Below, piece by piece: positions 43,878-52,830 of a stretch of 63,416 nucleotides of DNA. The stretch is from a bacterium (lineage in GTDB: Bacteria; Elusimicrobiota; Elusimicrobia; Elusimicrobiales; UBA9959). Location: positions 1 to 63,416 of the forward strand of contig JAJZRA010000005.1 of the NCBI GenBank assembly GCA_021847485.1, read 5' to 3'. How positions within the stretch are numbered: the first letter of the stretch is position 1; each line of letters opens with the position of its first letter. The translations under genes and the position numbers were made by a program. The notes below the pieces were generated by a model. That model was not told where the DNA came from and did not search any database. It saw only the letters and a list, made by a program, of their open reading frames with translations.

Positions 43878-45283
43878 TCCGGCCCGCCGCCGCGCCGGAA
43901 GACCTTCCCGGGATACGCGCGCAGGTAGTAGAAGAACCGCCGGTCCCGGCGCAGCAGGCCGGCCAGCAGCTCCGGCGGCTTCACCGCCGCGCCCGGCAGG
44001 AAGCGCAGCGCCTTCCATAGCCCGGAGCGGGCGGCGAAGGCCAGCCCGCGCCCGCCGAGCAGGCCGTAGAGCTTGAAAAGATTGCGGAAACCGGCGTCGG
44101 GGCCGCGCATGGCCGGCGCGGCCCTGTCCCCGCTGAAGAAATCCCCCCGGGCCAGCGCGGCCTCGCCGGCCATGCCTTCCCTGACCGCGTAGTCCGCTAT
44201 CGGCAGGCCGCGGTAATAGACCAGGTTATGGCATTTTATCCGGTTGAGGAGCTTCAGCCCCGAAAAGAACTCCGCCGCGGCGAGGTGGTCGGCGAGGGTC
44301 TCCCCGGGCAGGCCGAAGATATAGTCGGCGTCGTAGGCCAGGCCGGCCGCGTCGCAGGCGGCGAAGGCCTTTTTAACCGCCTCCAGGCTTTCGGGACGCT
44401 TCAGCAAGCCGGTCCGCAGTCCCTCGTTGAGCGTCTGCAGGCCGAACTCCACGCAATAGCAGCCGGAGGACTTCAGCAGCGCGGCGGTCTCCGCGTCGAA
44501 GGCGTCCGGGCGGCCGAAACATTTGAACGGCGCGCCGACCTTCCGCCGGTAAAGCCCTAGGAACTCCCGCAGCCAGGCCTTGTCGGCGGTAAGGACGGAG
44601 TCCTTGAACGTTATCTCCCGCGTGCCGAAACGCGCCCGGACCGCGGCCAGTTCCTCTATCACCCGGGCGGGCCGGCGCAGCCGCACGTAACCGGGGCCGT
44701 AGGCGCTCCTGTAGAAAGGCTCCTCGCAGTAGGAGCAGGAACCGGAACAGCCCCGGCCGGCGTAGGCCATGTAGCTGGCGCCGAAGTCCTCGTAGCCGGC
44801 GAAAAGGCCGTGGTCCGGCAGGGGCAGCGCGTCCAGGTCCGACGGCCCCGGGGCCGTTATCGCCGCCGGCGGGGCCGGCAGCGCCTTAAGGAACTCCCCG
44901 AAAGCCTTCTCGGGCTCGCCGTAAAGCGAGACGTCCGCGGCGAAATGGCCGCGGCAGGCGAGCACGGCGGTACGGCCTTTATAGCCGGCCCTCCACAGGT
45001 CGGAGAGGAAGCGTTCCACCCAGGGGCCGTTGTGGACGTTCTCGAGCAGCACCACCCAGGACGGGCCGGCGGCCGCGGCCTTCTTCGCGGCGGCCGCCTG
45101 GTCGAAAAGCAGGCGGTTGAGCCGCGGCAGGCTGAGCACGTTGTCGGAAACCCCGAAGAGGTCCCGGTCGTAAGCGAGCGAGGTCGCGTGGCCGGCGGCC
45201 TTGGCCATGGCGGACAGCGTCTCCAGCACGCGGGTATCGCGCACCCAGTAACGGCCCCTGTAGGCGAAGACGATCCTATTCAT
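43874..45283 (-). CDS. B12-binding-type radical SAM enzyme (469 aa)
   Basis: Residues ~1-150 form a cobalamin-binding-like Rossmann region (VWVLLENVHNGPW-like core, no clear DxHxxG). The radical SAM cluster motif is GRGCSGSCSYCEEPFY (CX3CX2C), followed by ITFKDSVLTADKAWL, FGLQTLNEG and DYIFGLPGETLADH, which are typical of the B12-radical SAM/Elp3-like group. It overlaps the second radical SAM gene by 8 nt. Members often methylate or rearrange lipids, glycans or peptides at unactivated carbons. With a GT9 enzyme in the same operon, a glycan or lipid substrate is plausible. Confidence 0.85.
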   Translation of the reverse strand: MNRIVFAYRGRYWVRDTRVLETLSAMAKAAGHATSLAYDRDLFGVSDNVLSLPRLNRLLFDQAAAAKKAAAAGPSWVVLLENVHNGPWVERFLSDLWRAGYKGRTAVLACRGHFAADVSLYGEPEKAFGEFLKALPAPPAAITAPGPSDLDALPLPDHGLFAGYEDFGASYMAYAGRGCSGSCSYCEEPFYRSAYGPGYVRLRRPARVIEELAAVRARFGTREITFKDSVLTADKAWLREFLGLYRRKVGAPFKCFGRPDAFDAETAALLKSSGCYCVEFGLQTLNEGLRTGLLKRPESLEAVKKAFAACDAAGLAYDADYIFGLPGETLADHLAAAEFFSGLKLLNRIKCHNLVYYRGLPIADYAVREGMAGEAALARGDFFSGDRAAPAMRGPDAGFRNLFKLYGLLGGRGLAFAARSGLWKALRFLPGAAVKPPELLAGLLRRDRRFFYYLRAYPGKVFRRGGGPD

Positions 45284-46784
45284 GGTCCGCCTTCCAGCGC
45301 AGGCGGCGCAGCAGCACCCTGAAGATGTTCTCCGGGTAGGCCAGGAACCGGCCGCGGCCCTTGGAGAAAAGCATGGCCAGGAAAGCGCCGGTCTTGCGGA
45401 AGAACTCGGCGAGGGAGCGGCATTTCAGGGCGTGGCGCAGCAGGAAGAGCGGCCGCGAATGGTAGCTGACGTAGGCCCAGCGGGCCAGCTCGTCCACCTG
45501 TTCGTTGGTCAGGGTCTTCAGCCAGGGCCGGGGCAGCTCGCGGTCGGTCTCCTTGCCGAGTACCCAGTCGCGCCAGTAGTCCTTGCCGGTGGCCTCCACC
45601 AGCTCGCGCCAGAGCGGCGTCAGCGGCTTGGCGAGGAGCTTGGAGAACTGCACGTAGTCGAGGTCCAGCTCCTTGGCGAAAGCCACGGTGCGGCGCACGG
45701 TCTCCCTGGTCTCGCCCGGCACGCCGACGAGGAAGAAGCCGAGGTTCTCGAGCCCGGCCCGGCGGCTGGCCTTCATCGTCTCTTTTATCCTCTCGAGCGT
45801 GATGCCTTTGTTCAGGGAATCCAGCGTGGCCTGCGAGCCGCTCTCTATGCCCCAGTAGATCCTGCGGCAGCCGGCGGAATACATCTCCCCCAGCAGTTCC
45901 GGGTCGGCGGTGTCCACGCGCGAGCGGCAGGCCCAGTGGACGTCCAGCTTTTCGCGCCTGATGCCGGCGCAGATGTCCAGCACGCGCCGCCTGGCGCCGG
46001 TGAACTCGTAGTCGAAGATGTCTATCTCCCTCACGCCGTGCTTCTCCACGCATTCCTTCATCTCCGCCACGACCGTGGCCGGGGAGCGCGGGTTGTACTC
46101 GCAGCCGCCGGCCTCGCAGAACGCGCACTCGAACGGGCAGCCCAGCGACGTCACCATCACGGTGAAGTTCCTGCGGCGCGTCGGGAACTCGGCGTAGAGA
46201 TCGTTGGGCAGCAGGTCGCGCGCCGGATTGGGGAACTTGTCGAAGTCTATCTTCTGCGGGTGCGGGTTGACCACGATCTCGGCGCCGCGTTTCCACGCGA
46301 GGCCCGGCACCGACGACAGGTCCGTCTCCCCCCGCTCCAGCGCGGCCAGCAGCGCCGGCACCGTGTAATAGGCGTGCTCGACGCAGCCGAAGTCGATATC
46401 AGGATGGCTTATGGATTCTTTCGGGTATACCCGCAGGTTATAGCCGCCTATGAGCACCTTGCACTTCATTCCGGAGGCGTGCAGCTCGCCGCGCAGATAG
46501 CGCAGCCAGGAGAGCGTCTCCGGGAACATGTAGGTGGTCATCATGGCCCCTATCACGTCCGGCCGGAACTTCCTGAGCGCCGCGGCCACCTCGGGCATCG
46601 TCAGCCGCAGGGTGCGCGCGTCTATGAGTATGACCTCGTGCCCAGCCTGGCGGGCTATGGCGGCCACCCAGCTCATAGAAAGCGGCGGGAACAGCCCGAA
46701 ATACCGCTGCACCACGCGGAGGTTCTCCTCGTGCGTCTTATAGGAAAAAGGATTAAAGACCAGCGCCAGTCTCATAGCGATCAT
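45276..46784 (-). CDS. B12-binding radical SAM enzyme (502 aa)
   Basis: N-terminal B12-type domain (SWVAAIARQAGHEVILIDA, RPDVIGAMMTTYMFPET) and the cluster motif LGCPFECAFCEAGGC (CX3CX2C). GIESGSQATLDSLNKGI and FFLVGVPGETRETV follow, as expected for this family. I chose ATG 46784, which has GGCGAGG upstream; an ATG at 46775 also fits. It overlaps the GT9 gene by about 30 nt. It is not a close copy of the gene at 43874, so the two probably act on successive steps or different substrates. Confidence 0.87.
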   Translation of the reverse strand: MIAMRLALVFNPFSYKTHEENLRVVQRYFGLFPPLSMSWVAAIARQAGHEVILIDARTLRLTMPEVAAALRKFRPDVIGAMMTTYMFPETLSWLRYLRGELHASGMKCKVLIGGYNLRVYPKESISHPDIDFGCVEHAYYTVPALLAALERGETDLSSVPGLAWKRGAEIVVNPHPQKIDFDKFPNPARDLLPNDLYAEFPTRRRNFTVMVTSLGCPFECAFCEAGGCEYNPRSPATVVAEMKECVEKHGVREIDIFDYEFTGARRRVLDICAGIRREKLDVHWACRSRVDTADPELLGEMYSAGCRRIYWGIESGSQATLDSLNKGITLERIKETMKASRRAGLENLGFFLVGVPGETRETVRRTVAFAKELDLDYVQFSKLLAKPLTPLWRELVEATGKDYWRDWVLGKETDRELPRPWLKTLTNEQVDELARWAYVSYHSRPLFLLRHALKCRSLAEFFRKTGAFLAMLFSKGRGRFLAYPENIFRVLLRRLRWKADHE

Positions 46785-47901
46785 CGAGGCTTCGCCTCGC
46801 CGGGAGCAGGTCTTCCATGGCTTTTATCACCATGGCGGGGGTGACGCCGGTCACGCATTCGTTGGACTCGCGGACGCAGTTCAGTTCCTTGCCCTTCAGG
46901 GCGTCTATGCACGGACTGCAGGGCAGGCCCAGGTAGAGGGCCCTGTGCTTCGGCCCCAGCGGGGCGTAGCCGGCCGGCGTCTCCGGCCCGAAGATGGAAA
47001 CGGTGGGACAGCCCATGGCCGCGGCTATGTGCAGCGGGCCGCTGTCGTGGGTCACGAACAGGGCCGCGCGGGAGAACAGCCCCGCCAGCCCGCGGTAATC
47101 CAGCTTGCCGGAAAGGTTTACCAGCCGGGGCCGGGCGGGCAGCTCTACCCGGCGCTGGCTTATGACGACGGCCCGGTACCTGCCTCCGGCCAGGACCTGC
47201 TCGAGCACGGCCGCGTAATGCTCCCGCGGCCAGGCGCGCTCCGGCATGATGTCCTTGCGGTCGTAGTTGAGGACTATAAAGGGTCCCTCGCCCAGTTCCT
47301 CCAGGCCGGCGGAGGAGGCTTCGAGCGGCCCGCGGTCCGCCCCGGAGGCCTCTACGCCGGCCGCCCTGAAAAAAGCCTCGTAGTTGGCCGTCATATGGCT
47401 GGCGGGCTCGAAAGGGACCGTTATGCCGTGGAACCCGCCGCGGTAGAAGCCCTCGCGGCCGAACCCGGCGGCGCAGGCCGGCTTTACCGCGGCCGTCACC
47501 AGCGCCGAGAAGCGGCTGAGGAACTCCAGGTCGAGCAGCAGGTCGTAGCGTTCCGCGCGCAGGGCGGGCAGCGCGCGCGCCAGGTCGAGGAAAAATAAAG
47601 GCAGGCCCGCGGAGACCCGCAGCGGGATCACCCTGTCGGCGGCCCCCAGCATCCCGCAGAGCTGCGCGTTGACGTCCAGCGTGAGGAAATCTATCCTGGC
47701 GCCGGGATAGCGCCTGCGCAGGGCGCGGTACCACGGCGCCCCCATGACTATGAGGCCGCCTTCCCAGAACTTAAGTACCAGTATCCTGGCCGGCTTTTCG
47801 GGAAGCGCGCCGCGGGGAGGCGCGCGGAAGAGGGAAAGCAGGGCGCAGGCCGGGTAGCCCGCGTAGCGGTCCAGGAACCGCGCCGCCGCGACCGGGATCA
47901 T
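46753..47901 (-). CDS. GT9-family glycosyltransferase (ADP-heptose:LPS heptosyltransferase type, 382 aa)
   Basis: GT-B fold. Conserved C-terminal donor-binding motif FVTHDSGPLHIAAAMG followed by PTVSIFGPETPAGYAPLG. The N-terminal half has ILVLKFWEGGLIVMGAPWY and the ARIDFLTLD strand typical of WaaC/WaaF/RfaQ relatives. Late cysteines (LPCSPCID, ELNCV) occur in many family members. It transfers a sugar, often heptose, to a lipid or LPS-core acceptor at the inner face of the inner membrane. It overlaps the HEAT-repeat gene by 4 nt (ATGA) and the radical SAM gene downstream. Confidence 0.88.
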   Translation of the reverse strand: MIPVAAARFLDRYAGYPACALLSLFRAPPRGALPEKPARILVLKFWEGGLIVMGAPWYRALRRRYPGARIDFLTLDVNAQLCGMLGAADRVIPLRVSAGLPLFFLDLARALPALRAERYDLLLDLEFLSRFSALVTAAVKPACAAGFGREGFYRGGFHGITVPFEPASHMTANYEAFFRAAGVEASGADRGPLEASSAGLEELGEGPFIVLNYDRKDIMPERAWPREHYAAVLEQVLAGGRYRAVVISQRRVELPARPRLVNLSGKLDYRGLAGLFSRAALFVTHDSGPLHIAAAMGCPTVSIFGPETPAGYAPLGPKHRALYLGLPCSPCIDALKGKELNCVRESNECVTGVTPAMVIKAMEDLLPARRSLDDRYETGAGL

Positions 47902-48542
47902 TTCTTTTTGGGAGCTGCGGCCTTCCGGGCTTCGCCCTTGACGCGCGGGTCTTTGTCGTTGCGGTAAAGGTTTATCCTGTCGGCCGCTTCCTTGGTGCCT
48001 ATGCGGGCCAGGGAATTTACGGCGAGCTGCCGCATCTCGCCGGGATTGCCGGTATTGCCGGCCACGTAGTCCAGCAGCCGGACGGAATCGGTGCTGACGT
48101 GGAAGCCCAGAGCGTTGACGATGGCCTGCTTGACCCTGGCGGGCACGGCCTTATCCTTTACGGCGGTTTCGAAGACCGGCACCACTCTGGCGGAATCGGA
48201 GCAGGCCCCCAGCGAGATAGCGGCGGACTGCGCCACGTACTGATTAGGGTCTTTCAGCAGTTTCGCCACGAACGCAAAGGCCGCCGAGGAGACATTGACG
48301 TCTATCGCTTCCACGAGCCTCGCCCTCAGCCCCGCGTTGGGCTCGGAGCCTATGCGTTCCATGAGGACGGCGTCGGCCGGAGCCGAATGCTGGTCCCGGA
48401 AATACTCCACGGCCGCCGCCCTGAGCGCCGGGGAAGAGCCGGCGAGATCGTACTTGCTCTGGTCGAACCGGCTTTGCGCGCAGGCCGGAACCGCGAAAGA
48501 AGCCGCGAGCGCGGCGGATAAAAGAACGGACATCGTCCTCAT
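47898..48542 (-). CDS. Periplasmic HEAT-repeat protein (214 aa)
   Basis: I start at ATG 48542, which opens a signal peptide (MRTMSVLLSAALAASFAVPACAQ) and has GGGAGG upstream. An earlier in-frame start (48569) would put nine hydrophilic residues in front of it. The mature part is helical HEAT/PBS-lyase-like repeats: SPALRAAAVEYFRDQ, NAGLRARLVEAID, QYVAQSAAISLGA, PARVKQAIVNALGF, EMRQLAVNSLARIG, DPRVKGEARKAA. Such repeats bind proteins; no enzyme motif is present. The partner is unknown. Confidence 0.82.
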   Translation of the reverse strand: MRTMSVLLSAALAASFAVPACAQSRFDQSKYDLAGSSPALRAAAVEYFRDQHSAPADAVLMERIGSEPNAGLRARLVEAIDVNVSSAAFAFVAKLLKDPNQYVAQSAAISLGACSDSARVVPVFETAVKDKAVPARVKQAIVNALGFHVSTDSVRLLDYVAGNTGNPGEMRQLAVNSLARIGTKEAADRINLYRNDKDPRVKGEARKAAAPKKK

Positions 48543-48601
48543 AAAGTTGCTGCCTCCCTTGACTGGCACGGGGCGGAATACGCCCTCATGAAGATTTTAA
48601 T

Positions 48602-49732
48602 TTATTTGGACAGGATTTCCACCGCCGCGGCGTAGGCCCGGTCGCCCAGCAGCGCGGTCTCGCTGGAGGAGCCCCAGGCCTCGCGCAGGTCCTGGCGCGC
48701 CTTCTCGTCCACGTCCACCGGGACGTCGGGCTCGGCGCCCTTGCCCTCCAGGTCCAGGCCCGAGGGCGGCAGGATCCTGGCCACGGTCAGCTCCAGCCCC
48801 TTGCCCCCGCGGCCCAGCCGGAAGGTCCTCGTCACGGAAACGTCGCCCATGGTGCGCCCGCCCACCAGGCGCGCGCCGGCCAGCTCGCGCAGGGCCTGCG
48901 CGAAGGCCTCGGCGGCCTTGCCGGTGCCGGCGTCGGTCAGCACCGCCGTCTTCAGGTCCGCGAACCGGCCGCGGCCGGAGGCTTCGAAGACGGCCGCGTA
49001 GCCCGGGTGCGCCGACTTGAGCTCCAGCACCGGGCCGGCCCTGGGCGCGAAAGCCCCGAGCAGGCCGGCGGCTTCGGCGGCCACGCCGCCGGGGCTGTCG
49101 CGCAGGTCCAGCACCAGCTTCCTGGCGCCCAGCGCGGAAAGGGCCTCGAGGCCGGCGGTCACGGCGGAACTGGACCCCTGCACCAGCATGCCCACCTTGA
49201 CGTAGGCCGTGTCGGTGCCGGGCTCCATGAAGCCGAAGACCAGCGGGAAATAGAACTCCTGCCGGTTAAGCCTGACCTCGGAGGCGGCCGCCCCGGGCCG
49301 GGGCCCCGCGGTCTTAAGGCTATAGCCGAAAGCGTCCGTCATCTTCTCGGCCACCGCATGCGGGGTGGCCTGCTGGCCGTCTATCTCGAGCAGCCGGTCC
49401 CCGTCCCTGAGGCCGGCGGCCTCGGCGGGCGAGCCGCGGAAGACCTTGAGCACGTAGACCGCGCCGCGGCTGTAGCCGACGAGCAGGCCCGCCGAAAGCG
49501 GCGCCTTCCCCGCGCGCTGGCGCACCGGCAGTTTGCCCGGCACCAGCCGGGCGTGCGGGTCCAGAGCGGCCAGGCCGGGAAAGCCTTTGGCCTCCAGCGC
49601 GGAGCGGACCTCCGCCGCGCTATAGTCGCGGTAGCCGTGCCTCTCGAACGCCTTGACGGCGTCGTCGTAGAGGCCCTTATCGGAACAGGCCGAGCCGAGG
49701 AGCAGAGCGAGGAGCAGGGCGGTTCTTTTCAT
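48602..49732 (-). CDS. S41/CtpA-like PDZ lipoprotein with degenerate catalytic residues (376 aa)
   Basis: A lipoprotein signal (LLLGSAC then S) precedes a PDZ domain at ~90-145 (SPAEAAGLRDGDRLLEIDG) and an S41 peptidase fold (ARKLVLDLRDSPGGVAAEA). In E. coli Tsp the active site reads FSASASE (Ser430) and GEPTFGKG (Lys455). Here the aligned segments are AGTGKAAE and GGRTMGDV, so the nucleophile position is Thr and the general base Lys is Asp. The family expectation of tail-specific proteolysis therefore probably does not hold. A binding or regulatory role in the envelope is more likely (inference). Confidence 0.82.
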   Translation of the reverse strand: MKRTALLLALLLGSACSDKGLYDDAVKAFERHGYRDYSAAEVRSALEAKGFPGLAALDPHARLVPGKLPVRQRAGKAPLSAGLLVGYSRGAVYVLKVFRGSPAEAAGLRDGDRLLEIDGQQATPHAVAEKMTDAFGYSLKTAGPRPGAAASEVRLNRQEFYFPLVFGFMEPGTDTAYVKVGMLVQGSSSAVTAGLEALSALGARKLVLDLRDSPGGVAAEAAGLLGAFAPRAGPVLELKSAHPGYAAVFEASGRGRFADLKTAVLTDAGTGKAAEAFAQALRELAGARLVGGRTMGDVSVTRTFRLGRGGKGLELTVARILPPSGLDLEGKGAEPDVPVDVDEKARQDLREAWGSSSETALLGDRAYAAAVEILSK

Positions 49733-49754
49733 GTCGCGGGATATGTCCTCCGGG

Positions 49755-51074
49755 TCAGACCGGCTTCGTGTTGACTGTCGGGAAATCGCCCGTGACCCCG
49801 GCGCCGTAGTTGCCGCAGGGGTCGTTGGGCTGGAAAGGCCCGTAGAGCGGGCAGGAGTTGTTCACGCTGTTCTGGGGCAGGCAGCAGCACGGGGCCTCCG
49901 GGGTGCAGCCGCACTCCTGGCCGTAGCCCTCGGTGGCCACGTAGTCCTCCAGCGCCAGGCCGGTGATCTCGGCCTGGTCCTCGGGGGTGACGGAGAGCAG
50001 GCCGGGGCCGCCGCCGTCCCCCTCTTCCTGCGCGGGGTCCTCCGGGCCGGACCGGGCGGTGTTGCCGCCGCCGAAGAAGGTGCCCATCGGGTTGACGGCG
50101 CCGGCGTAGAGGTCCTTGGCCATCTTCTTGGCCTGGTAATCCTTATCGTTCTTGAGGGCCTCCTTGGTGCCCTCGGCGTTGACCGAGGGCTTGCCGACCT
50201 CCGGGGAGGCCAGCGTCTTGGCCTCGGCGGCGCTGATGTCCTGCTCGCGCAGGAACTGCGGGATGGAGGAAGGGTTGACCCTGTCCAGCTTGGCCTTCAT
50301 CTTCTCGTCGTATTCCAGCGACTGCTCGGCCTCGGCCGAACCGTCGAACTGGCGGGAGATCCAGCTCTTGGCGGAATCCTGGGAGGCTATGCGGGCGCCG
50401 TAGAGCGAGGCGCGGAAGGCGCCTTTGAGGGCGTCCAGCACGCCGCCTCCGCCGCCCTTGCGGACATTGGCCGCGGCGGTATCGCGCTGGGCCGCCGGCT
50501 TGGCGGCGGCCGCCGCCCCGCGGGAGAACGGGACCTCGTCCGCCGCGTAATTCCTGCCTTTGACGGCGGGCGGGGCCTTGCCGCGGGAGAGGTGCGCGCC
50601 GGCCTGCAGCCTGGCCTGGGGGGCGTCCTGGGCGGCGGCCGCCCCGCCGGCCTCCCGGTCCCCGGCCTTATCCTCTTCGGAATAGGCCACCGGAGCCGGA
50701 ACGGCCCCGGAGTCCCCGCCGCCCCGGGAGGCGCGGCGGGCGGTAAGCCCGGCTTTAGCGGGGGCCGCCTGGCCGGCCTGCCCGGCCTTTACGGCCGGCT
50801 CGTCCGTATCCGTCTCCCCGTAAGAGAAAGCCTCCGCGCCGGCGCCGGCGGCGGAGCGGCCGCTGTAGACGGCGTCGTTGGAGGCCAGCTGGTCGTAGTC
50901 CGAGCCGCCGGCCAGCTTATGGGCGCTCTTGCCCATGGAGGTGAGGGCGTAGAAGCCACCGCCGGCCAGCAGCAGGAAGATCAGCGAAAGCGCCAGCCAC
51001 CAGTAGCTACGCTTTCCCGGCCGCTCTTCAGAAGCCCCTACCGCGCCGTCCTTCTCCGTATCTTCTGGCGACAT
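49755..51074 (-). CDS. Single-pass membrane protein with Cys-rich C-terminal tail (439 aa)
   Basis: Not recognised. ATG 51074 has GGAGG five bases upstream. The extra 29 codons of a longer frame (from GTG 51161) include TTA TTA AGG, unlike the GC-rich codon use here, so they look untranslated. A short cytoplasmic part is followed by one membrane segment (YWWLALSLIFLLLAGGGFYA), then a long Ala/Gly-rich, charged, mostly unstructured periplasmic region. The last ~60 residues hold seven cysteines in the pattern CxC, CCC, C, C. It is the first gene after the promoter at 51180-51208, ahead of the S41-like lipoprotein. Confidence 0.7.
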   Translation of the reverse strand: MSPEDTEKDGAVGASEERPGKRSYWWLALSLIFLLLAGGGFYALTSMGKSAHKLAGGSDYDQLASNDAVYSGRSAAGAGAEAFSYGETDTDEPAVKAGQAGQAAPAKAGLTARRASRGGGDSGAVPAPVAYSEEDKAGDREAGGAAAAQDAPQARLQAGAHLSRGKAPPAVKGRNYAADEVPFSRGAAAAAKPAAQRDTAAANVRKGGGGGVLDALKGAFRASLYGARIASQDSAKSWISRQFDGSAEAEQSLEYDEKMKAKLDRVNPSSIPQFLREQDISAAEAKTLASPEVGKPSVNAEGTKEALKNDKDYQAKKMAKDLYAGAVNPMGTFFGGGNTARSGPEDPAQEEGDGGGPGLLSVTPEDQAEITGLALEDYVATEGYGQECGCTPEAPCCCLPQNSVNNSCPLYGPFQPNDPCGNYGAGVTGDFPTVNTKPV

Positions 51075-51179
51075 ATAGCCTCCGGAACCCCTTAATAAAA
51101 AAATCTTCAGGTCTGCCGACTGGCCGCCTTCCGGGGCACCGCCCGGGACGTCCATCGCCACGACCTTTCCTTACCAAAT

Positions 51180-51208
51180 GTTATAGCAGAGGGAACCGGG
51201 ATTTTCAA
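51180..51208 (-). promoter_or_regulatory. Promoter of the 51.1-43.9 kb operon
   Basis: TTGAAA (51203-51208), 17 nt ending TCTGC, TATAAC (51180-51185) on the minus strand, again an extended -10. It lies directly after the FtsH-like gene and before the single-pass Cys-rich protein. The following genes are closely packed down to 43874. Confidence 0.8.
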
Positions 51209-51211
51209 GGC

Positions 51212-52828
51212 CTATTTCCCGAGCATCCTGGAGGGCTTGCCGAACTCGGCGAAGACGGCCGCGATCTCGTCGTAGTCCAGCTCCTCGCGCTCCAGCAGCT
51301 CCTTGATGAAGCGCTCCACTATCCGCCAATGCTCCTTGAGCAGCGCGTCCACCTCGGCCAGCTGGGCCTTCAGCAGCTCCTGGGACTCCTTCTCCAGCCC
51401 GTCCTTTATGGCCGAGGAGCGCTCGGCGCCGGGGACGGCGGAATAGTTGCCTATGAACCCGGAGTTGCCCATGCCCATCTCCCAGACCATGGAATGGGCT
51501 ATGCGCGTGGCCTTGGCGAAATCGTTCCCCACCCCGGACGAGGTGACGCCGTACTTTATCCGCTCCGCGGCGTAGCCGGCGAGGGCGGTCCTGAGGCCGC
51601 CGAGGTACGTCTCCCTGTCCGGCACGTAGATCTCCTCCGCCGGCATCTGGTAGACCCCGCCCAGCGCGCCGGCCCGGTGCAGGATGGAGGCCTTGAAGAC
51701 GTCGTTGGTGGGGTGGGACAGGTAGGCCGCCACCAGGTGGCCGGCCTCGTGGCAGGCGATGCGCTCGCGTTCGCGCGAGGTGACGTCCAGCCGGTGGGCC
51801 ACGCCCAGGTTGACGCGGGCTATGGCGCCGCTGATGTCCTTGTAGGTGACCCGGTCGCGGGAGTCGCGCACGGCCAGCAGCGCGGCCTCCTTGACCACGT
51901 TCTCTATCTCGGCCGGCGTGTCGCCCACCGACTTGCGGGCGAGGCGCCCCAGGTCCATGCCGGCGTCGTACCTGACCTTGCCCAGGTAATGGGCGTAGAG
52001 CTTCTCGCGCTCCGACAGGCTGGGCCTGCCCACGAAGATCTTGCGGTCGAAGCGGCCCGGCCGCAGCAGGGCCTCGTCCAGGGCGAACTCGGCGGCGTTG
52101 GTCGCGCCGAAGACCACCACGTTGGAGGCGGGGTCCAGGCCGTCCATCTCCACCAGCAGCTGGTTCTGCGTGCCGTTGGTCTCGGAGCCGCCGCCGAAAG
52201 CGTCGTAGAGGACGCGGCGGCGCCCGACGACCTCGATCTCGTCTATGAAGACGATGCAGGCCCCGTAGGCCCCGGCGTAGTCGCGGGCCAGCGCGAAAAG
52301 CTTGCGCACGCGCGCCGCGCCGACGCCGACGAAGACCTCCACGAACTCGGAGCCGGCCGCCGACAGGAACGGCACGCCGGCCTCGGCGGCCACGGCCTTG
52401 GCCAGCATGGTCTTGCCGCAGCCAGGCGGGCCCACCAGCAGGGCCCCCTTGAGGATCTTGCCGCCTATGGCCCTGACCTTGGTGCGGTCCCGGATGAGCT
52501 GCACCACCTCCCAGGCCTCGCGCTTGGCCTCCTCCAGGCCGACGATGTCGGAGAAGCGCACGTCCACGGCCCCGGCGTCCACGCGGGTCTTCCTGAGCGC
52601 GCTGAAGCCGCCGGCCTGCATCAGGTACAGGAACCCGACGAAGATGACCGTGTTCAGCACCATCCACGGCATGCTGGCGACGTTCATGCCTATGACGTAG
52701 GCGCGGAAGTTCTCTTCCATGCCGGCCAGGTACCAGACCGGGAACAGCAGCGCCAGCGCGGCCACGGCGCCGAGGGTGAGCGCCAGCCAGTGGCGCCGGA
52801 CGAAGAGGCGTACTTTGAAGAGGAACAT
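51212..52828 (-). CDS. FtsH-like membrane AAA+ zinc metalloprotease (538 aa)
   Basis: Two N-terminal membrane segments (~14-36, ~52-71) flank a very short periplasmic loop. The AAA+ module has Walker A GPPGCGKT (133-140), pore region FVGVGAARVRKLF, Walker B IVFIDE (D196/E197) and arginine-finger region LRPGRFDRK. The M41 protease has HEAGH (360-364) and a third-ligand Asp in GVGNDFAKAT (D437), so it looks active. At 538 aa it is shorter than housekeeping FtsH (about 610-650). It starts 2 nt after the TadE-like gene, so it is co-translated with the pilin genes. Quality control of pseudopilins is a reasonable guess. Confidence 0.88.
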   Translation of the reverse strand: MFLFKVRLFVRRHWLALTLGAVAALALLFPVWYLAGMEENFRAYVIGMNVASMPWMVLNTVIFVGFLYLMQAGGFSALRKTRVDAGAVDVRFSDIVGLEEAKREAWEVVQLIRDRTKVRAIGGKILKGALLVGPPGCGKTMLAKAVAAEAGVPFLSAAGSEFVEVFVGVGAARVRKLFALARDYAGAYGACIVFIDEIEVVGRRRVLYDAFGGGSETNGTQNQLLVEMDGLDPASNVVVFGATNAAEFALDEALLRPGRFDRKIFVGRPSLSEREKLYAHYLGKVRYDAGMDLGRLARKSVGDTPAEIENVVKEAALLAVRDSRDRVTYKDISGAIARVNLGVAHRLDVTSRERERIACHEAGHLVAAYLSHPTNDVFKASILHRAGALGGVYQMPAEEIYVPDRETYLGGLRTALAGYAAERIKYGVTSSGVGNDFAKATRIAHSMVWEMGMGNSGFIGNYSAVPGAERSSAIKDGLEKESQELLKAQLAEVDALLKEHWRIVERFIKELLEREELDYDEIAAVFAEFGKPSRMLGK

Positions 52829-52830
52829 AG

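Noticed and set aside
45280-46296. Long alternative minus-strand frames over the radical SAM, GT9, kinase and thioredoxin-like genes (e.g. 45280-46296, 46781-47734, 55623-56885, 58880-60259)
   Set aside because: They are shifted readings of well-supported genes with no motifs of their own.
51075-51161. Extension of the Cys-tail protein to GTG 51161
   Set aside because: It includes rare codons (TTA TTA AGG) in a GC-rich gene set, and a better Shine-Dalgarno precedes ATG 51074.
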